In this document: piece by piece, positions 29,813 to 38,270 of the stretch
Position numbering within the stretch: the stretch's first letter is position 1
Layout of the letters: every line of letters starts with the position of its first letter
Source: Sulfuritalea sp.
GTDB lineage: Bacteria > Pseudomonadota > Gammaproteobacteria > Burkholderiales > Rhodocyclaceae
DNA length: 64,000 bases
NCBI GenBank assembly: GCA_016716965.1
Contig: JADJUP010000053.1
Span: forward strand, 62,001-126,000
Direction of reading: 5' to 3'
The notes under the pieces: model-generated
The model's input: only the letters and a program-made list of their open reading frames with translations
Told to the model about the DNA's origin: nothing
Database searches by the model: none
Made by a program: the position numbers and the translations under genes

Positions 29813-31751
29813 CCGTCCGGTCAGCCGGCGCCAGGCCTGGTGGTTGCTGGCGACGGCCATTGCGGCCTCGCTGCCGCTGCTACAGCATGTTCCGCTATGG
29901 CTGTCGATCGCTGCCGGACTGGCCTTCGCCTGGCGCGCCGTGCTGACATGGCGGCACTGGCGCCTGCCGCCGCGCTGGCTGCTGATCCCTCTGGTGATTG
30001 CCGGCGCCGTGGGAGTTTTCCTCCAATACCGCACCATCGTCGGCCGCACGCCGGGTATCGCGCTGCTCCTGGTTTTCCTCGCATTGAAGCTGCTCGAACT
30101 GCGCGCTGCACGCGACGCGGTGGTCACCGCATTGCTTTGTTACTTCCTGGTCCTTGGCCAGTTCCTGTTCACCCAGACCATTCCGACCGCCATGCTGGCC
30201 TGCCTGACGGTGCTGATCACTACCGCCGCATTGCTGGCCGCCAGCGATGACCGCCCGGCGCCGCGCCAGCAGGTGTATCGCGCCGGATTGCTGCTCGCGC
30301 AGGCGATTCCGTTCATGCTACTGCTGTTCCTGCTGTTTCCACGGGTACAGGGGCCGCTTTGGGGCATCCCGCAGGATCGCTTTACTGCCGTCTCCGGACT
30401 GTCCGACACGATGACTCCGGGCTCGATTGCACAGCTGTCGCAATCCGATGCCATCGCCTTCCGGGTTCGATTCAAGGGTACTGTTCCGCCACAATCGCAG
30501 CTCTACTGGCGTGGCCCGGTAATGCCGTCCTTCGACGGCCGCAGTTGGCGCGTCGCGCAGACCCTGGCCGCCTATCCGACGATTCCCTATGATGGCGCGG
30601 GAACGCCGGTAGACTACGAGGTCACGCTGGAACCGCATGGTAAGCATTGGTTGTTCGCGCTTGAAATGCCGGCGAACCTGCCGCCCGACAGCGCGATGAC
30701 AAGCGACTACCAGCCCATCGCGCGCGAGGTAGTGCGCAATCGCCTGCGCTACACGCAGTCGGCCTGGCCCGACAGCCATGCCGGAGCGAATGAAACCCGC
30801 GCCGCACTGCGCGCCGCACTGGCCCTACCGGCTGCCGGCAATCCTCGCATCCGCGCAATCAGTGCCGGCTGGCAGGCAACGCACGGCGACAATGGCGCCG
30901 CCATCGTCGCTGCCGCGGAAGATCTGTTCAACCGGCAATTGCTGACCTATACCCTGAATCCCCCACTGCTCGGACCCGACATGGTCGACGAGTTCCTGTT
31001 CGACACGAAACGGGGCTTTTGCGAGCACTTCGCCGCCGCTTTCGTCTTCAGCCTGCGGGCCGCCGGGGTACCGGCACGCGTCGTGGCCGGCTACCAGGGC
31101 GGCGAAACCAATCCGGTGGATGGCTACCTGGAAGTACGCCAGTACGACGCGCATGCCTGGACCGAGGCCTGGATAGCCGGACGCGGCTGGGTGCGCATCG
31201 ATCCGACGGCTATTTCGGCGCCAAGCCGGGTCAGCAGCAACCTGGCGGCCGCGGTTCCCGCGGGCGAGGGTCTGCCCTTCCTGGCCCGATCCGACATGGC
31301 CTGGCTCAAGGAACTGCGCTACCGCCTCGATGCGGTGACCAACGGCTGGAATCAGTGGGTGCTGGGCTACAACCCCCAGCGCCAGCGCGACCTGCTGGCC
31401 AGCCTTGGCCTGCGCGAGCCCGACTGGCGCAGCATGACTGCAATCCTTTCCATCCTGAGCGGCATCGTGCTGCTGGTATTGACTGTCTGGATCCTGCGCA
31501 ATCGCCAGCGGGTCGATCCGGCCCTTACCGCGTGGCGCCGCTTCACGGCACGAATGGCACGGCTCGGCATCGTCTGGCAGGCCTGGGAAGGTCCGCTCCA
31601 GTTTGCCGAGCGGGCAGCACGGTTGACGCCGCAGCACGCGCGCGACATCGTCGAGATCGCCGCATTGTATGCAGGACTGCGCTACGGGCCGAACCCGCGA
31701 CCGGACGACCTGTCCCGCCTGAAATCCCGGATCGCGAGTTTCCGGCCATGA
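29799..31751 (+). CDS. TgpA-like membrane protein with periplasmic transglutaminase domain
   Basis: 650 residues, started at ATG 29799 (MARINRPVSRRQAWW). Several membrane helices occupy the first ~190 residues. A periplasmic DUF3488/transglutaminase part holds the cysteine-protease-like triad (Cys in GFCEHFA near 408, His in YDAHAWTE near 450, Asp in VRIDPTA near 467). A last helix lies near 548-568 with a cytoplasmic tail. It overlaps DUF58 by 14 bp and mltB by 4 bp (ATGA). TgpA of Pseudomonas is essential and affects cell-envelope integrity, and coupling to the lytic transglycosylase mltB here fits an envelope role. Confidence 0.88.
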   Translation: MARINRPVSRRQAWWLLATAIAASLPLLQHVPLWLSIAAGLAFAWRAVLTWRHWRLPPRWLLIPLVIAGAVGVFLQYRTIVGRTPGIALLLVFLALKLLELRAARDAVVTALLCYFLVLGQFLFTQTIPTAMLACLTVLITTAALLAASDDRPAPRQQVYRAGLLLAQAIPFMLLLFLLFPRVQGPLWGIPQDRFTAVSGLSDTMTPGSIAQLSQSDAIAFRVRFKGTVPPQSQLYWRGPVMPSFDGRSWRVAQTLAAYPTIPYDGAGTPVDYEVTLEPHGKHWLFALEMPANLPPDSAMTSDYQPIAREVVRNRLRYTQSAWPDSHAGANETRAALRAALALPAAGNPRIRAISAGWQATHGDNGAAIVAAAEDLFNRQLLTYTLNPPLLGPDMVDEFLFDTKRGFCEHFAAAFVFSLRAAGVPARVVAGYQGGETNPVDGYLEVRQYDAHAWTEAWIAGRGWVRIDPTAISAPSRVSSNLAAAVPAGEGLPFLARSDMAWLKELRYRLDAVTNGWNQWVLGYNPQRQRDLLASLGLREPDWRSMTAILSILSGIVLLVLTVWILRNRQRVDPALTAWRRFTARMARLGIVWQAWEGPLQFAERAARLTPQHARDIVEIAALYAGLRYGPNPRPDDLSRLKSRIASFRP

Positions 31752-32782
31752 TGCGCATCATCCTCCTGCTGGCGGCAATTGCCGTAGGCGCGGATGCCCG
31801 TGCGGCCAGCACATCTCCTGCGGAAAGCAGCTACGCGGAGCGCGCCGAGGTAAAGGCCTTCATCGTGGAAATGCGCGACAAGCACGCTTTCGACGCCGAC
31901 GTCCTCGCTGCCCTGTTTCGCCGGACCCGGCCCATACCCGCCGTCATCAAGGCGATCATGCCGCCACGGGATCCCGGTGTTAGGTCCTGGCATGCCTACC
32001 GGGCGCGGTTTGTCGAGCCCATCCGGATTGCCGCGGGGAGGCGCTTCATGCGCCTGCATTCCGCGGAGATCGCCGCGGCCGAGTCGCGCTTCGGCGTCCC
32101 GGCCGAAATCATCGCCGCGATCATCGGCGTCGAAACGATCTATGGCAGGCATTTGGGCCGCTTCGGCACCTTTGCCGCGCTCACCACGCTGGCCTTCGAC
32201 TATCCGCCGCGGGCCGAACTGTTTCGCCGGGAACTCGAGGAATTGCTGCTGCTGGCGCGCGAAGAGAATCGCAGCCTGCTGTCCTACACCGGCTCCTACG
32301 CGGGTGCGCTGGGCCTGCCGCAATTCCTGCCGTCGTCGCGGCGCCGTTACGCGATCGACTTCGACGGCGATGGCCGCATCGACCTGGTCGGCAGTCCCGC
32401 CGACGCGATCGGCAGCGTTGCCAGTTTCCTCGCCAGCCACGGCTGGCAGAAGGATGCGCCGATTGCTGTCGCTGTCAGCGTTGCCGGGCCCGGGGTGGAG
32501 GCGATGATCGCCGAAGGTATTACACCGCAACGCACGCCGCGCCAGATGGAAGAAGCCAACGTCGTTGTCAGGGAAGTCGGCGCTGGCGACACGGCGACGC
32601 AAGCCCTCGGCGACCCGCTGCCGGAGCAGCCGGCGGCCGTGATCGACCTAGTGACGCCGCAGGCTGCGACCGAATACCGCCTTGGCTATCGAAACTTCTA
32701 TGTGATCACGCGCTACAACCGCAGCAGCTTTTATGCCGCCGCAGTCATGGACCTCGCCGCCGAACTGGCGAAATCAGAGTAG
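31748..32782 (+). CDS. mltB: Lytic murein transglycosylase B
   Basis: 344 residues with an N-terminal signal peptide (MMRIILLLAAIAVGADARA) and no lipobox, so a soluble periplasmic form. The catalytic glutamate is in IIGVETIYGRHLG (about residue 129). SYTGSYAGALGLPQFLPSS (near 180) and FDGDGRIDLVGSPADAIGSVA are characteristic of MltB. It cleaves peptidoglycan glycan strands to give 1,6-anhydro ends. The start overlaps the TgpA-like stop (ATGA). The 3' end overlaps rpoS by 9 bp, tail to tail. The insert REVGAGDTATQAL near 276-288 is encoded by a copy of the dispersed 21-bp motif. Confidence 0.92.
   Translation: MMRIILLLAAIAVGADARAASTSPAESSYAERAEVKAFIVEMRDKHAFDADVLAALFRRTRPIPAVIKAIMPPRDPGVRSWHAYRARFVEPIRIAAGRRFMRLHSAEIAAAESRFGVPAEIIAAIIGVETIYGRHLGRFGTFAALTTLAFDYPPRAELFRRELEELLLLAREENRSLLSYTGSYAGALGLPQFLPSSRRRYAIDFDGDGRIDLVGSPADAIGSVASFLASHGWQKDAPIAVAVSVAGPGVEAMIAEGITPQRTPRQMEEANVVVREVGAGDTATQALGDPLPEQPAAVIDLVTPQAATEYRLGYRNFYVITRYNRSSFYAAAVMDLAAELAKSE
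32575..32595 (+). repeat. Dispersed 21-bp motif inside mltB
   Basis: AGTCGGCGCTGGC, GAC, ACGGC. It encodes VGAGDTA in the mltB frame, in the poorly conserved segment before the C-terminal part of the protein. Confidence 0.8.
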
Positions 32783-33688
32783 CGATTCGGAAGTCAGGCC
32801 GTCGAGCGCAATGCGCTTGCGCAGGCGCGTCAGCGCTTCCATCTGGATCTGCCGCACGCGTTCGCGCGTCAGCCCCAGGTCGCTGGCGATCTGTTCCAGC
32901 GTCGACGCCTCGCGCCCACCCAATCCATAGCGACATTCGACGACCAGGCGCTGGCGGTCGGTGAGTTGCGCCACCCAGTCCGCGACCAGCGATTCGGATT
33001 CCTGCTGGGCCAGATGGCTGGCCGGATCCTCTGACGATTCATCGGCCATCGAATCCGCCATCGACAGGTCCGGATCGATATCGAGCGGGGAGTCGAGCGA
33101 GGACGAACGTTCGTTGAGTACCAGCAACTGACGGATTTCGTCGGCCGGACGATCCAGCAGCCGCGCCACTTCATCCACCATCGCGCCCGGCGCCTCGTCC
33201 TGCACGCTGCGCTCGCGGTCGAGCTGGCGCATCGCGCGCAACACGATGTTGAGTTCCTTGATCAGGTAGATCGGCAGGCGCACGGTGCGTGACTGGTTCA
33301 TGATCGCGCGCTCTACGTTCTGCCGGATCCACCAGGTGGCATACGTCGAGAAGCGAAAACCGCGCTCCGGGTCGAACTTTTCCAGGGCATGGATCAGGCC
33401 CAGGTTGCCTTCCTCGATCAGGTCATCGAGCGGCAGTCCCCGATGCAGGTAATGCCGTGCAATGCTCACGACCAGCCGCAGGTTGGCTTCGATCATGTGC
33501 TGGCGCGCTACAAAATCCCCGGCATGGGCCGCACGTGCCAGCTTGACCTCTTCGTCCGCTGTCAGCAGGGGCGTGGCGCCGATCTCGTGCAGATAGACCT
33601 GCGTGATGTCCTCGATGAATCCGGGATCGGGCGCAGCGGAAACCGCGTCGGCATCTTCGCGTTCCGGAAGGAATGCGTCGCGGCTCAT
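32774..33688 (-). CDS. rpoS: RNA polymerase sigma factor RpoS
   Basis: 304 residues. Region 1.2 is ITQVYLHEIGATPLLTADEE. Region 2 holds the core-binding and -10 helices (NLRLVVSIARHY, DLIEEGNLGLIHALEKFD, FSTYATWWIRQNVERAI). Region 3 follows, and region 4.2 is TLEQIASDLGLTRERVRQIQ. It directs the stationary-phase and general stress regulon. Fourth gene of surE-pcm-nlpD-rpoS, 8 bp after nlpD. In related bacteria a promoter inside nlpD drives rpoS; none was identified here. The stop overlaps the end of mltB. Confidence 0.95.
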   Translation of the reverse strand: MSRDAFLPEREDADAVSAAPDPGFIEDITQVYLHEIGATPLLTADEEVKLARAAHAGDFVARQHMIEANLRLVVSIARHYLHRGLPLDDLIEEGNLGLIHALEKFDPERGFRFSTYATWWIRQNVERAIMNQSRTVRLPIYLIKELNIVLRAMRQLDRERSVQDEAPGAMVDEVARLLDRPADEIRQLLVLNERSSSLDSPLDIDPDLSMADSMADESSEDPASHLAQQESESLVADWVAQLTDRQRLVVECRYGLGGREASTLEQIASDLGLTRERVRQIQMEALTRLRKRIALDGLTSESLL

Positions 33689-33696
33689 GGAACGGA

Positions 33697-34629
33697 TCAG
33701 CGCGGCGGCAGGAACTTCTGCGGATCCGCCGGCTTGCCCTGGCGACGAATCTCGAAATGGAGGCGCGGGCTCTCGGCGTCCGTGCCGCCCATTTCGGCGA
33801 TCTTCTGGCCCCGCGCCACGGTGTCCTTTTCCTTGACCAGCAGCTTGCTGTTGTGAGCATAGACGGAAAGGTAGGTTGCGTTGTGGCGCAGGACCACCAG
33901 GTTGCCATATCCTCGCAACCCGGAACCGGCGTACGAAACCACGCCTGCGGCGGCCGCCAGTACCGGGTCACCATTCCTGCCGGCGATGTCTATGCCCTTG
34001 CCGCCTTCTGCAAACGGTGCCATCGCCTTGCCCGGCACCGGCCACATCCATTCCACTTCATCACCGGAGAGTGCAGGCTTCTCGGCCGGCTTGTCGGCGG
34101 GCTTCGCCTCGACCGGACGCACCTCCGGCCGGGCTTCGACGGGCTTGGGTGCCGACTCCCCCTCCCGCGCACGAGCCAATGCATCTTCACTCCAGGCCAG
34201 CTTGCCGCCCTTCGGCTCCTTCTTCAATGTCGTGGAATTGGCAGGGCCCGCAGGCTGAGCCGCGACCTGTTTGACTTCGACGGGCGCACTCGACGTGATC
34301 GGCCTGACCACCGCCACCGGCGATCCGTCGTCCGACGGTGCGACGCGCAGTTGCTGGCCGACCTTGATCACGTTCGGATTGTCGAGGTTGTTCCAGGCGG
34401 CGATGTCCTTGTAGTCCTGACCATTGTCGAGCGCGATGCTGTAGAGCGTATCGCCCTTCTTCACCGTATATAGCCCACCGCGCGAATCCACCGCAGCGGC
34501 AGCGACGGGGACTGCCGGTTGCTCCGCCACCGGCGGAGCAGCGCGGTCCACCACCGGCGCCGGAACGGTACTCGCACAGCCGCCAATGATCGGCAGCAGT
34601 ATCAGCAGTGCTTTGGTCGCAGTATTCAT
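33697..34629 (-). CDS. nlpD: NlpD-like lipoprotein with LysM and degenerate LytM (M23) domain
   Basis: 310 residues, started at 34629, where the frame gives a lipoprotein signal (LLILLPIIGGC). LysM lies at about 53-97 (YTVKKGDTLYSIAL ... VIKVGQQL). A Pro/Lys/Glu-rich linker precedes the LytM/M23 domain (about 200-310). The first metal-binding histidine is replaced (GKGIDIAG instead of HxGxD) and the HxH motif reads RLHFE. The fold is therefore probably non-catalytic, as in E. coli NlpD, which activates amidase AmiC at the septum. The start overlaps the pcm stop. Confidence 0.9.
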   Translation of the reverse strand: MNTATKALLILLPIIGGCASTVPAPVVDRAAPPVAEQPAVPVAAAAVDSRGGLYTVKKGDTLYSIALDNGQDYKDIAAWNNLDNPNVIKVGQQLRVAPSDDGSPVAVVRPITSSAPVEVKQVAAQPAGPANSTTLKKEPKGGKLAWSEDALARAREGESAPKPVEARPEVRPVEAKPADKPAEKPALSGDEVEWMWPVPGKAMAPFAEGGKGIDIAGRNGDPVLAAAAGVVSYAGSGLRGYGNLVVLRHNATYLSVYAHNSKLLVKEKDTVARGQKIAEMGGTDAESPRLHFEIRRQGKPADPQKFLPPR

Positions 34630-35285
34630 TCCACTCCCGGCAACAGTGGCACGAAGCGTACCGCATCGAATCGCGTTTCGACAAATCCGCCCTCGCCGCG
34701 CTCGACCAGGCAGATGACCTGTTCCGCACCACCCAGCGGCATCACAAGGCGACCGCCCGGGGCCAGTTGTGCCAGCAGCGTCTGCGGCACGGCCGCAGCC
34801 GCTGCCGCCAGTATGATGGTATCGAACGGCGCCGCTTCCGGCAGGCCCAGGTTGCCGTCGGCATGCTTGAGGCGGATATGGGACAACTTGATCTGCTTCA
34901 GGTTCTCCCGCGCCCTCGCCAGCAACGGCGCAATGCGCTCCACGGCGAACACCTGCTTCGACAGCACACCAAGGATCGCGGCCTGGTAGCCGCAGCCGGC
35001 GCCGATTTCGAGCGTCTTGCCCAGTTCGCGGCCGGCGATCAGGATCTCGATCATGCGCGCGACCACGAAGGGCTGGGAAATGGTCTGGCCGAAACCGAGT
35101 GGCAAGGCCGTGTCGTCGTAGGCGCGGTTCGCCAGGGCCTGTTCGAGAAAGATGTGGCGCGGGACCACTCCCATTGCATGCAACACCCGCGAGTCGCATA
35201 TGCCCAGCACACGCAGGCGCTCGACCATGCGCGCGCGGGTGCGCTGCGACGTCATGCCAATGCCGGTCAATGCCGCCGAGTTCAT
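34626..35285 (-). CDS. pcm: Protein-L-isoaspartate O-methyltransferase
   Basis: 219 residues from ATG 35285. SAM-binding motif I is LEIGAGCGYQAAIL (near 82). The substrate-side motif ALPLGFGQTISQPFVVARM (near 52-70) and PFDTIILAAAA complete the pattern. It repairs isoaspartyl residues in ageing proteins. The gene overlaps surE at its start and nlpD at its end (ATGA type), which is the classic stationary-phase survival operon. Confidence 0.93.
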   Translation of the reverse strand: MNSAALTGIGMTSQRTRARMVERLRVLGICDSRVLHAMGVVPRHIFLEQALANRAYDDTALPLGFGQTISQPFVVARMIEILIAGRELGKTLEIGAGCGYQAAILGVLSKQVFAVERIAPLLARARENLKQIKLSHIRLKHADGNLGLPEAAPFDTIILAAAAAAVPQTLLAQLAPGGRLVMPLGGAEQVICLVERGEGGFVETRFDAVRFVPLLPGVE

Positions 35286-36031
35286 TTGTCCCGGCCCAGC
35301 CAGCCACGTACATCCGCAAGCTGCGCAGAATGGGTCAGGTCGATTTGCAACGGCGTAACCGACACCCACCCGTTTTCTACGGCATGGAAATCGGTGCCTT
35401 CGCCGGCATCGGCAGCAGGCCCTGCGGGCCCAATCCAGTAGAGCGTTTCGCCGCGCGGGCTGACAGATTTCACCGCAGGCTCGGCCTTGTGGCGCCGGCC
35501 GAGGCGCGTGACCTGGATCCCGCGCAGCTCGTCGTAGGGAACATCCGGCACATTGACGTTGAGCAGCACCGGCTCGGCAAAGGGCGCGCGGGTGAAACGC
35601 TGCACCAGTTCCCGTGCGACACGCCCCGCCGTGGCGAAATGACGCCCCTGGAAACTGGCGAGCGAAATCGCTATTGCCGGCACCCCGAGCAGGTAGCCTT
35701 CGGTGGCGGCGGCGACCGTCCCCGAGTAGATCGTGTCGTCGCCCATGTTGGCACCCAGATTGATGCCGGAAACCACCATGTCAGGTTGCTGCTCCAGAAC
35801 GCCGGTCACTGCCAGATGCACGCAGTCGGTCGGGGTGCCGCTGACGTAGATGTAGCCATTGGCAGCGCGGCCCATGTGCAGCGGAAGATCGAGCGTCAGC
35901 GAGTTGCTGGCGCCGCTGCGATTGCGCTCGGGCGCGACCACCACGATGTCGCCCAGGTCGGCGAGGCTGGCGGCAAGTTGGGCGAGTCCCGGCGCAAGAT
36001 AACCGTCGTCGTTGCTGAGCAGGATGCGCAT
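35282..36031 (-). CDS. surE: 5'/3'-nucleotidase SurE
   Basis: 249 residues from ATG 36031 (MRILLSNDDGYLAPGL, whose N7-D8-D9 bind the metal). Further family motifs are PERNRSGASNSLTL, GTPTDCVHLAV and VVSGINLGANMGDDTIYSGTVAAA. It dephosphorylates nucleoside monophosphates. The ORF is open another 360 bp upstream, but similarity starts exactly at this ATG. First gene of surE-pcm-nlpD-rpoS, divergent from the acyltransferase gene at 36176. Confidence 0.95.
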   Translation of the reverse strand: MRILLSNDDGYLAPGLAQLAASLADLGDIVVVAPERNRSGASNSLTLDLPLHMGRAANGYIYVSGTPTDCVHLAVTGVLEQQPDMVVSGINLGANMGDDTIYSGTVAAATEGYLLGVPAIAISLASFQGRHFATAGRVARELVQRFTRAPFAEPVLLNVNVPDVPYDELRGIQVTRLGRRHKAEPAVKSVSPRGETLYWIGPAGPAADAGEGTDFHAVENGWVSVTPLQIDLTHSAQLADVRGWLGRDK

Positions 36032-36175
36032 TGGGGTCGGTGAAGGGAAGGTGGAAATTCCGGCTCGCATTTTAGCCCATCGCGGCGTCGGGCCGATGCG
36101 CGGAACAGAACAGGACATTGCCCACAACAACTCGCGGGCTTTGTTCGGATGTGCGGCAAGGTAGGATGCCAGCCC

Positions 36176-37327
36176 ATGGAAATCACTCTGCACGAATCCG
36201 CCTTCGACATCTCCGACGACGACTGGGCCGCACTCGACCATGGCGACGACCCCTTCGTCAGTCGCGCCTTCCTCGGCACGGCGGAAAAAGTCGGCGCTGG
36301 CGGCACGGCAATGGGTTGGCAGGCGCAGCACCTTGCCCTGCACGACAGTGGCCGGCTGCTCGGACTGTTGCCGCTCTACCTGCGCACGCATTCCTTCGGC
36401 GACTTTTCACGCGACTGGAACTGGGCCTCGGCCTGGCAGCGTGCCGGCCTCGACTACTACCCGAAACTGGTCAGCGGCATACCCTACACGCCCTCACCCG
36501 GCCCGCGCCTGCTGGTGCGGCGCGACGCGAACCGCGATCTCGTCGCGCCGGCACTGATCGAAGCCGCACTGGAACTCGTGCGCCAGTACCAGGCGTCGTC
36601 CTGGCAATGCCTGTTCGTGCGCGAAGGCGACCGCGCCCGGCTGGAAGCGGCCGGCCTGCTGATGCGGCGCGGTGTGCAGTTCCACTGGTTCAATCAGTCG
36701 TATCGCGATTTCGAAGATTTTCTTGCCGGCTTTACGTCGGAAAAGCGCAAGAAGCTCAAACGCGAGCGGCGCGCGGTCGCCGAATCAGGATTGCGCCTCG
36801 AAGCCCTTCATGGCGACGAGATCGACGCCGACCTGTGGCTGGTGATCCATCGCCACTACCGCGACACCTTCGCCCGCTACGGCAACCATCCGGCATTTCC
36901 AGCCGAATTCTTCAGCCAGGCCGGCGCCCTGCTCGGCCGGCGCATGGTGGTCTTCCTCGCCTTCCGGGATCAACGCCCGGTCGCATCGGCCATCTGCTAC
37001 CGCGACGCGAACACGCTCTACGGCCGGCACTGGGGCTGCGAAGCGGACATTCCGGGGCTGCACTTCGAGCTTTGCTACTACCAGGGAATCGATTACTGCA
37101 TCCGCAATGGCCTGCAAAGCTTTGAACCAGGCGCTCAGGGAGAACACAAGCTCGCCCGCGGCTTCGCGCCGGTACCTACCTGGTCGGCGTTCTGGATCGC
37201 CGACCCGCGCATGAGGCAAGCCGTGGCGGATTTCGTCGCGCGCGAAGACGCCGCGATGCAGGACTACGAAGCCGAAACCGCCAGTCGCCTGCCCTTCCGG
37301 CAGGCGGCTGGCGGTTCAGGTCAGTGA
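36176..37327 (+). CDS. FemAB/GNAT-like N-acyltransferase (peptidogalycan biosynthesis family, DUF482-like)
   Basis: 383 residues from ATG 36176. It resembles the proteobacterial family annotated as GNAT N-acetyltransferase or 'peptidogalycan biosynthesis protein'. Visible motifs are FVSRAFLGTAE, GWQAQHLAL, WASAWQRAGLDYYPKLVSGIPYTPSPGPRLL, FTSEKRKKLKRERR, YYQGIDYCIRNGL and FEPGAQGEHKLARGF. Activity is not established; a role in transferring acyl or aminoacyl groups is inferred from the fold. The protein is full length with no membrane segment. The stop overlaps the next, convergent gene by 7 bp. A 21-bp dispersed motif lies near the 5' end and encodes VGAGGTA. Confidence 0.85.
   Translation: MEITLHESAFDISDDDWAALDHGDDPFVSRAFLGTAEKVGAGGTAMGWQAQHLALHDSGRLLGLLPLYLRTHSFGDFSRDWNWASAWQRAGLDYYPKLVSGIPYTPSPGPRLLVRRDANRDLVAPALIEAALELVRQYQASSWQCLFVREGDRARLEAAGLLMRRGVQFHWFNQSYRDFEDFLAGFTSEKRKKLKRERRAVAESGLRLEALHGDEIDADLWLVIHRHYRDTFARYGNHPAFPAEFFSQAGALLGRRMVVFLAFRDQRPVASAICYRDANTLYGRHWGCEADIPGLHFELCYYQGIDYCIRNGLQSFEPGAQGEHKLARGFAPVPTWSAFWIADPRMRQAVADFVAREDAAMQDYEAETASRLPFRQAAGGSGQ
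36289..36309 (+). repeat. Dispersed 21-bp motif inside the FemAB/GNAT-like gene
   Basis: AGTCGGCGCTGGC, GGC, ACGGC, in frame and encoding KVGAGGTA. Here the encoded residues seem to fit the protein family, so this copy may be native to the gene. Confidence 0.75.
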
Positions 37328-37539
37328 TTGCCCGAGGCGATCGCGAACATTCTTTCGTTGCGCTTGACACGCGCCTCCTCGACGGTCAGGCCGACAAGGC
37401 TCTCCGGTGGCAGGGGGACATCCCAGTGCTGCTGGAACAAATCCATGTCTTCGCCGGTGTCGAGATGTGCCCGATAAACCTTCTCCTGCCAGGTGGGTGC
37501 GTTGGGCAGTGCAACCAGTTCAACGGATTCGATACGCAT
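37321..37539 (-). CDS. Small conserved protein of unknown function (72 aa)
   Basis: 72 residues from ATG 37539 (MRIESVELVALPNAPTWQEK), with GAGGA about 10 bases upstream. Soluble and acidic, ending TVEEARVKRNERMFAIASGNH. I recognise no domain. The composition and codon usage match its neighbours, and it ends 7 bp inside the convergent acyltransferase gene. Function unknown. Confidence 0.6.
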   Translation of the reverse strand: MRIESVELVALPNAPTWQEKVYRAHLDTGEDMDLFQQHWDVPLPPESLVGLTVEEARVKRNERMFAIASGNH

Positions 37540-37671
37540 GGGATGGGTCCTCTTCGTGCTGGAGTTTTGCGTATCCTGCGCCCGCTCCAACGGCGGCGTA
37601 ATCCCGAAATTGGCGTGGAATGTCCTTTTGTTTCCGCTTCTCAAATCACAGCGGGCGCGTTCAAGCCGAAA

Positions 37672-37692
37672 AGTCGGCGCTGGCGATACGGC
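37672..37692 (+). repeat. Dispersed 21-bp motif, intergenic copy before tRNA-Pro terminator
   Basis: AGTCGGCGCTGGC, GAT, ACGGC, in the 190-bp gene-free stretch between the 72-aa gene (37539) and the tRNA-Pro terminator (37731). Confidence 0.8.
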
Positions 37693-37730
37693 GCGCCGGA
37701 CCTCGCATTAGGGAACCGGGGCGGAAATGA

Positions 37731-37759
37731 AAAAGGTTTCCAGCGATGAACTGGAAACC
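37731..37759 (-). terminator. Rho-independent terminator of tRNA-Pro
   Basis: On the minus strand, GGTTTCCAG, loop TTCATCG, CTGGAAACC, then TTTTTC. It lies 11 bp downstream of the tRNA 3' end. Confidence 0.88.
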
Positions 37760-37770
37760 CTTGGTATTAC

Positions 37771-37847
37771 TGGTCGGGGCGGCGGGATTCGAACTCGCGA
37801 CCCCTTGCACCCCATGCAAGTGCGCTACCAGGCTGCGCCACGCCCCG
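37771..37847 (-). tRNA. tRNA-Pro (anticodon GGG)
   Basis: 77 nt including encoded CCA. The acceptor stem CGGGGCG pairs with CGCCCCG, the D arm is GGCGCAGCCTGGTAGCGC, and the T arm contains GTTCGAATCC. The anticodon stem is CTTGC / GCAAG with loop ATGGGGT, giving anticodon GGG. The discriminator base and first C:G pair are those of proline tRNAs. Confidence 0.95.
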
Positions 37848-37883
37848 ACTGCGCGAATTATAACAAAGGAAAAGCGCGCAGCT

Positions 37884-38270
37884 TCAGGCGGCGCGCAGGA
37901 AATCGATGATTGCGGAAAGTTCGGCGCGAATCGATGTCGATTCGCCGCCCGTCGGCGTCGCCGCCTGAGGCGGTTCGACCGCATCGGGCGGCTTGCCGGG
38001 ACCGTCATCGAGTCGATTGCGCGCACCGCTGATGGTGAAACCTTCCTGGTAGAGAAGTTCGCGGATGCGCCTGACGAGCAGGACTTCATGGTGCTGGTAG
38101 TAGCGCCGGTTGCCGCGCCGCTTGACCGGACGCAACTGGGTGAATTCCTGCTCCCAGTAGCGCAGCACGTGCGGCTTGACGCCGCACAGCTCGCTCACCT
38201 CGCCGATGGTGAAGTAGCGCTTCGCCGGAATCGGCGGCAGTTCGTCGCGACTATTGCTGGCTGTTGCCAC
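37884..38270 (-). CDS. MerR-family transcriptional regulator
   Basis: About 128 residues if GTG 38270 starts it (VATASNSRDELPPIPAK). The frame is open to an ATG at 38312, but that would overlap ihfA by 62 bp; GTG 38270 overlaps by 20 bp. The winged helix-turn-helix is RYFTIGEVSELCGVKPHVLRYWEQEF, followed by LRPVKRRGNRRYYQHHEVLLVRRIRELL. A short Pro-rich C terminus lacks metal-binding cysteines, so this is the small MerR-like protein commonly placed after ihfA in proteobacteria. Its target genes are unknown. It lies just upstream of tRNA-Pro on the same strand. Confidence 0.85.
   Translation of the reverse strand: MATASNSRDELPPIPAKRYFTIGEVSELCGVKPHVLRYWEQEFTQLRPVKRRGNRRYYQHHEVLLVRRIRELLYQEGFTISGARNRLDDGPGKPPDAVEPPQAATPTGGESTSIRAELSAIIDFLRAA

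Noticed and set aside
33697..35319. 540-codon reading of nlpD starting at 35319
   Set aside because: The first 230 codons are the wrong frame of pcm; the lipoprotein signal at 34629 fixes the true start.
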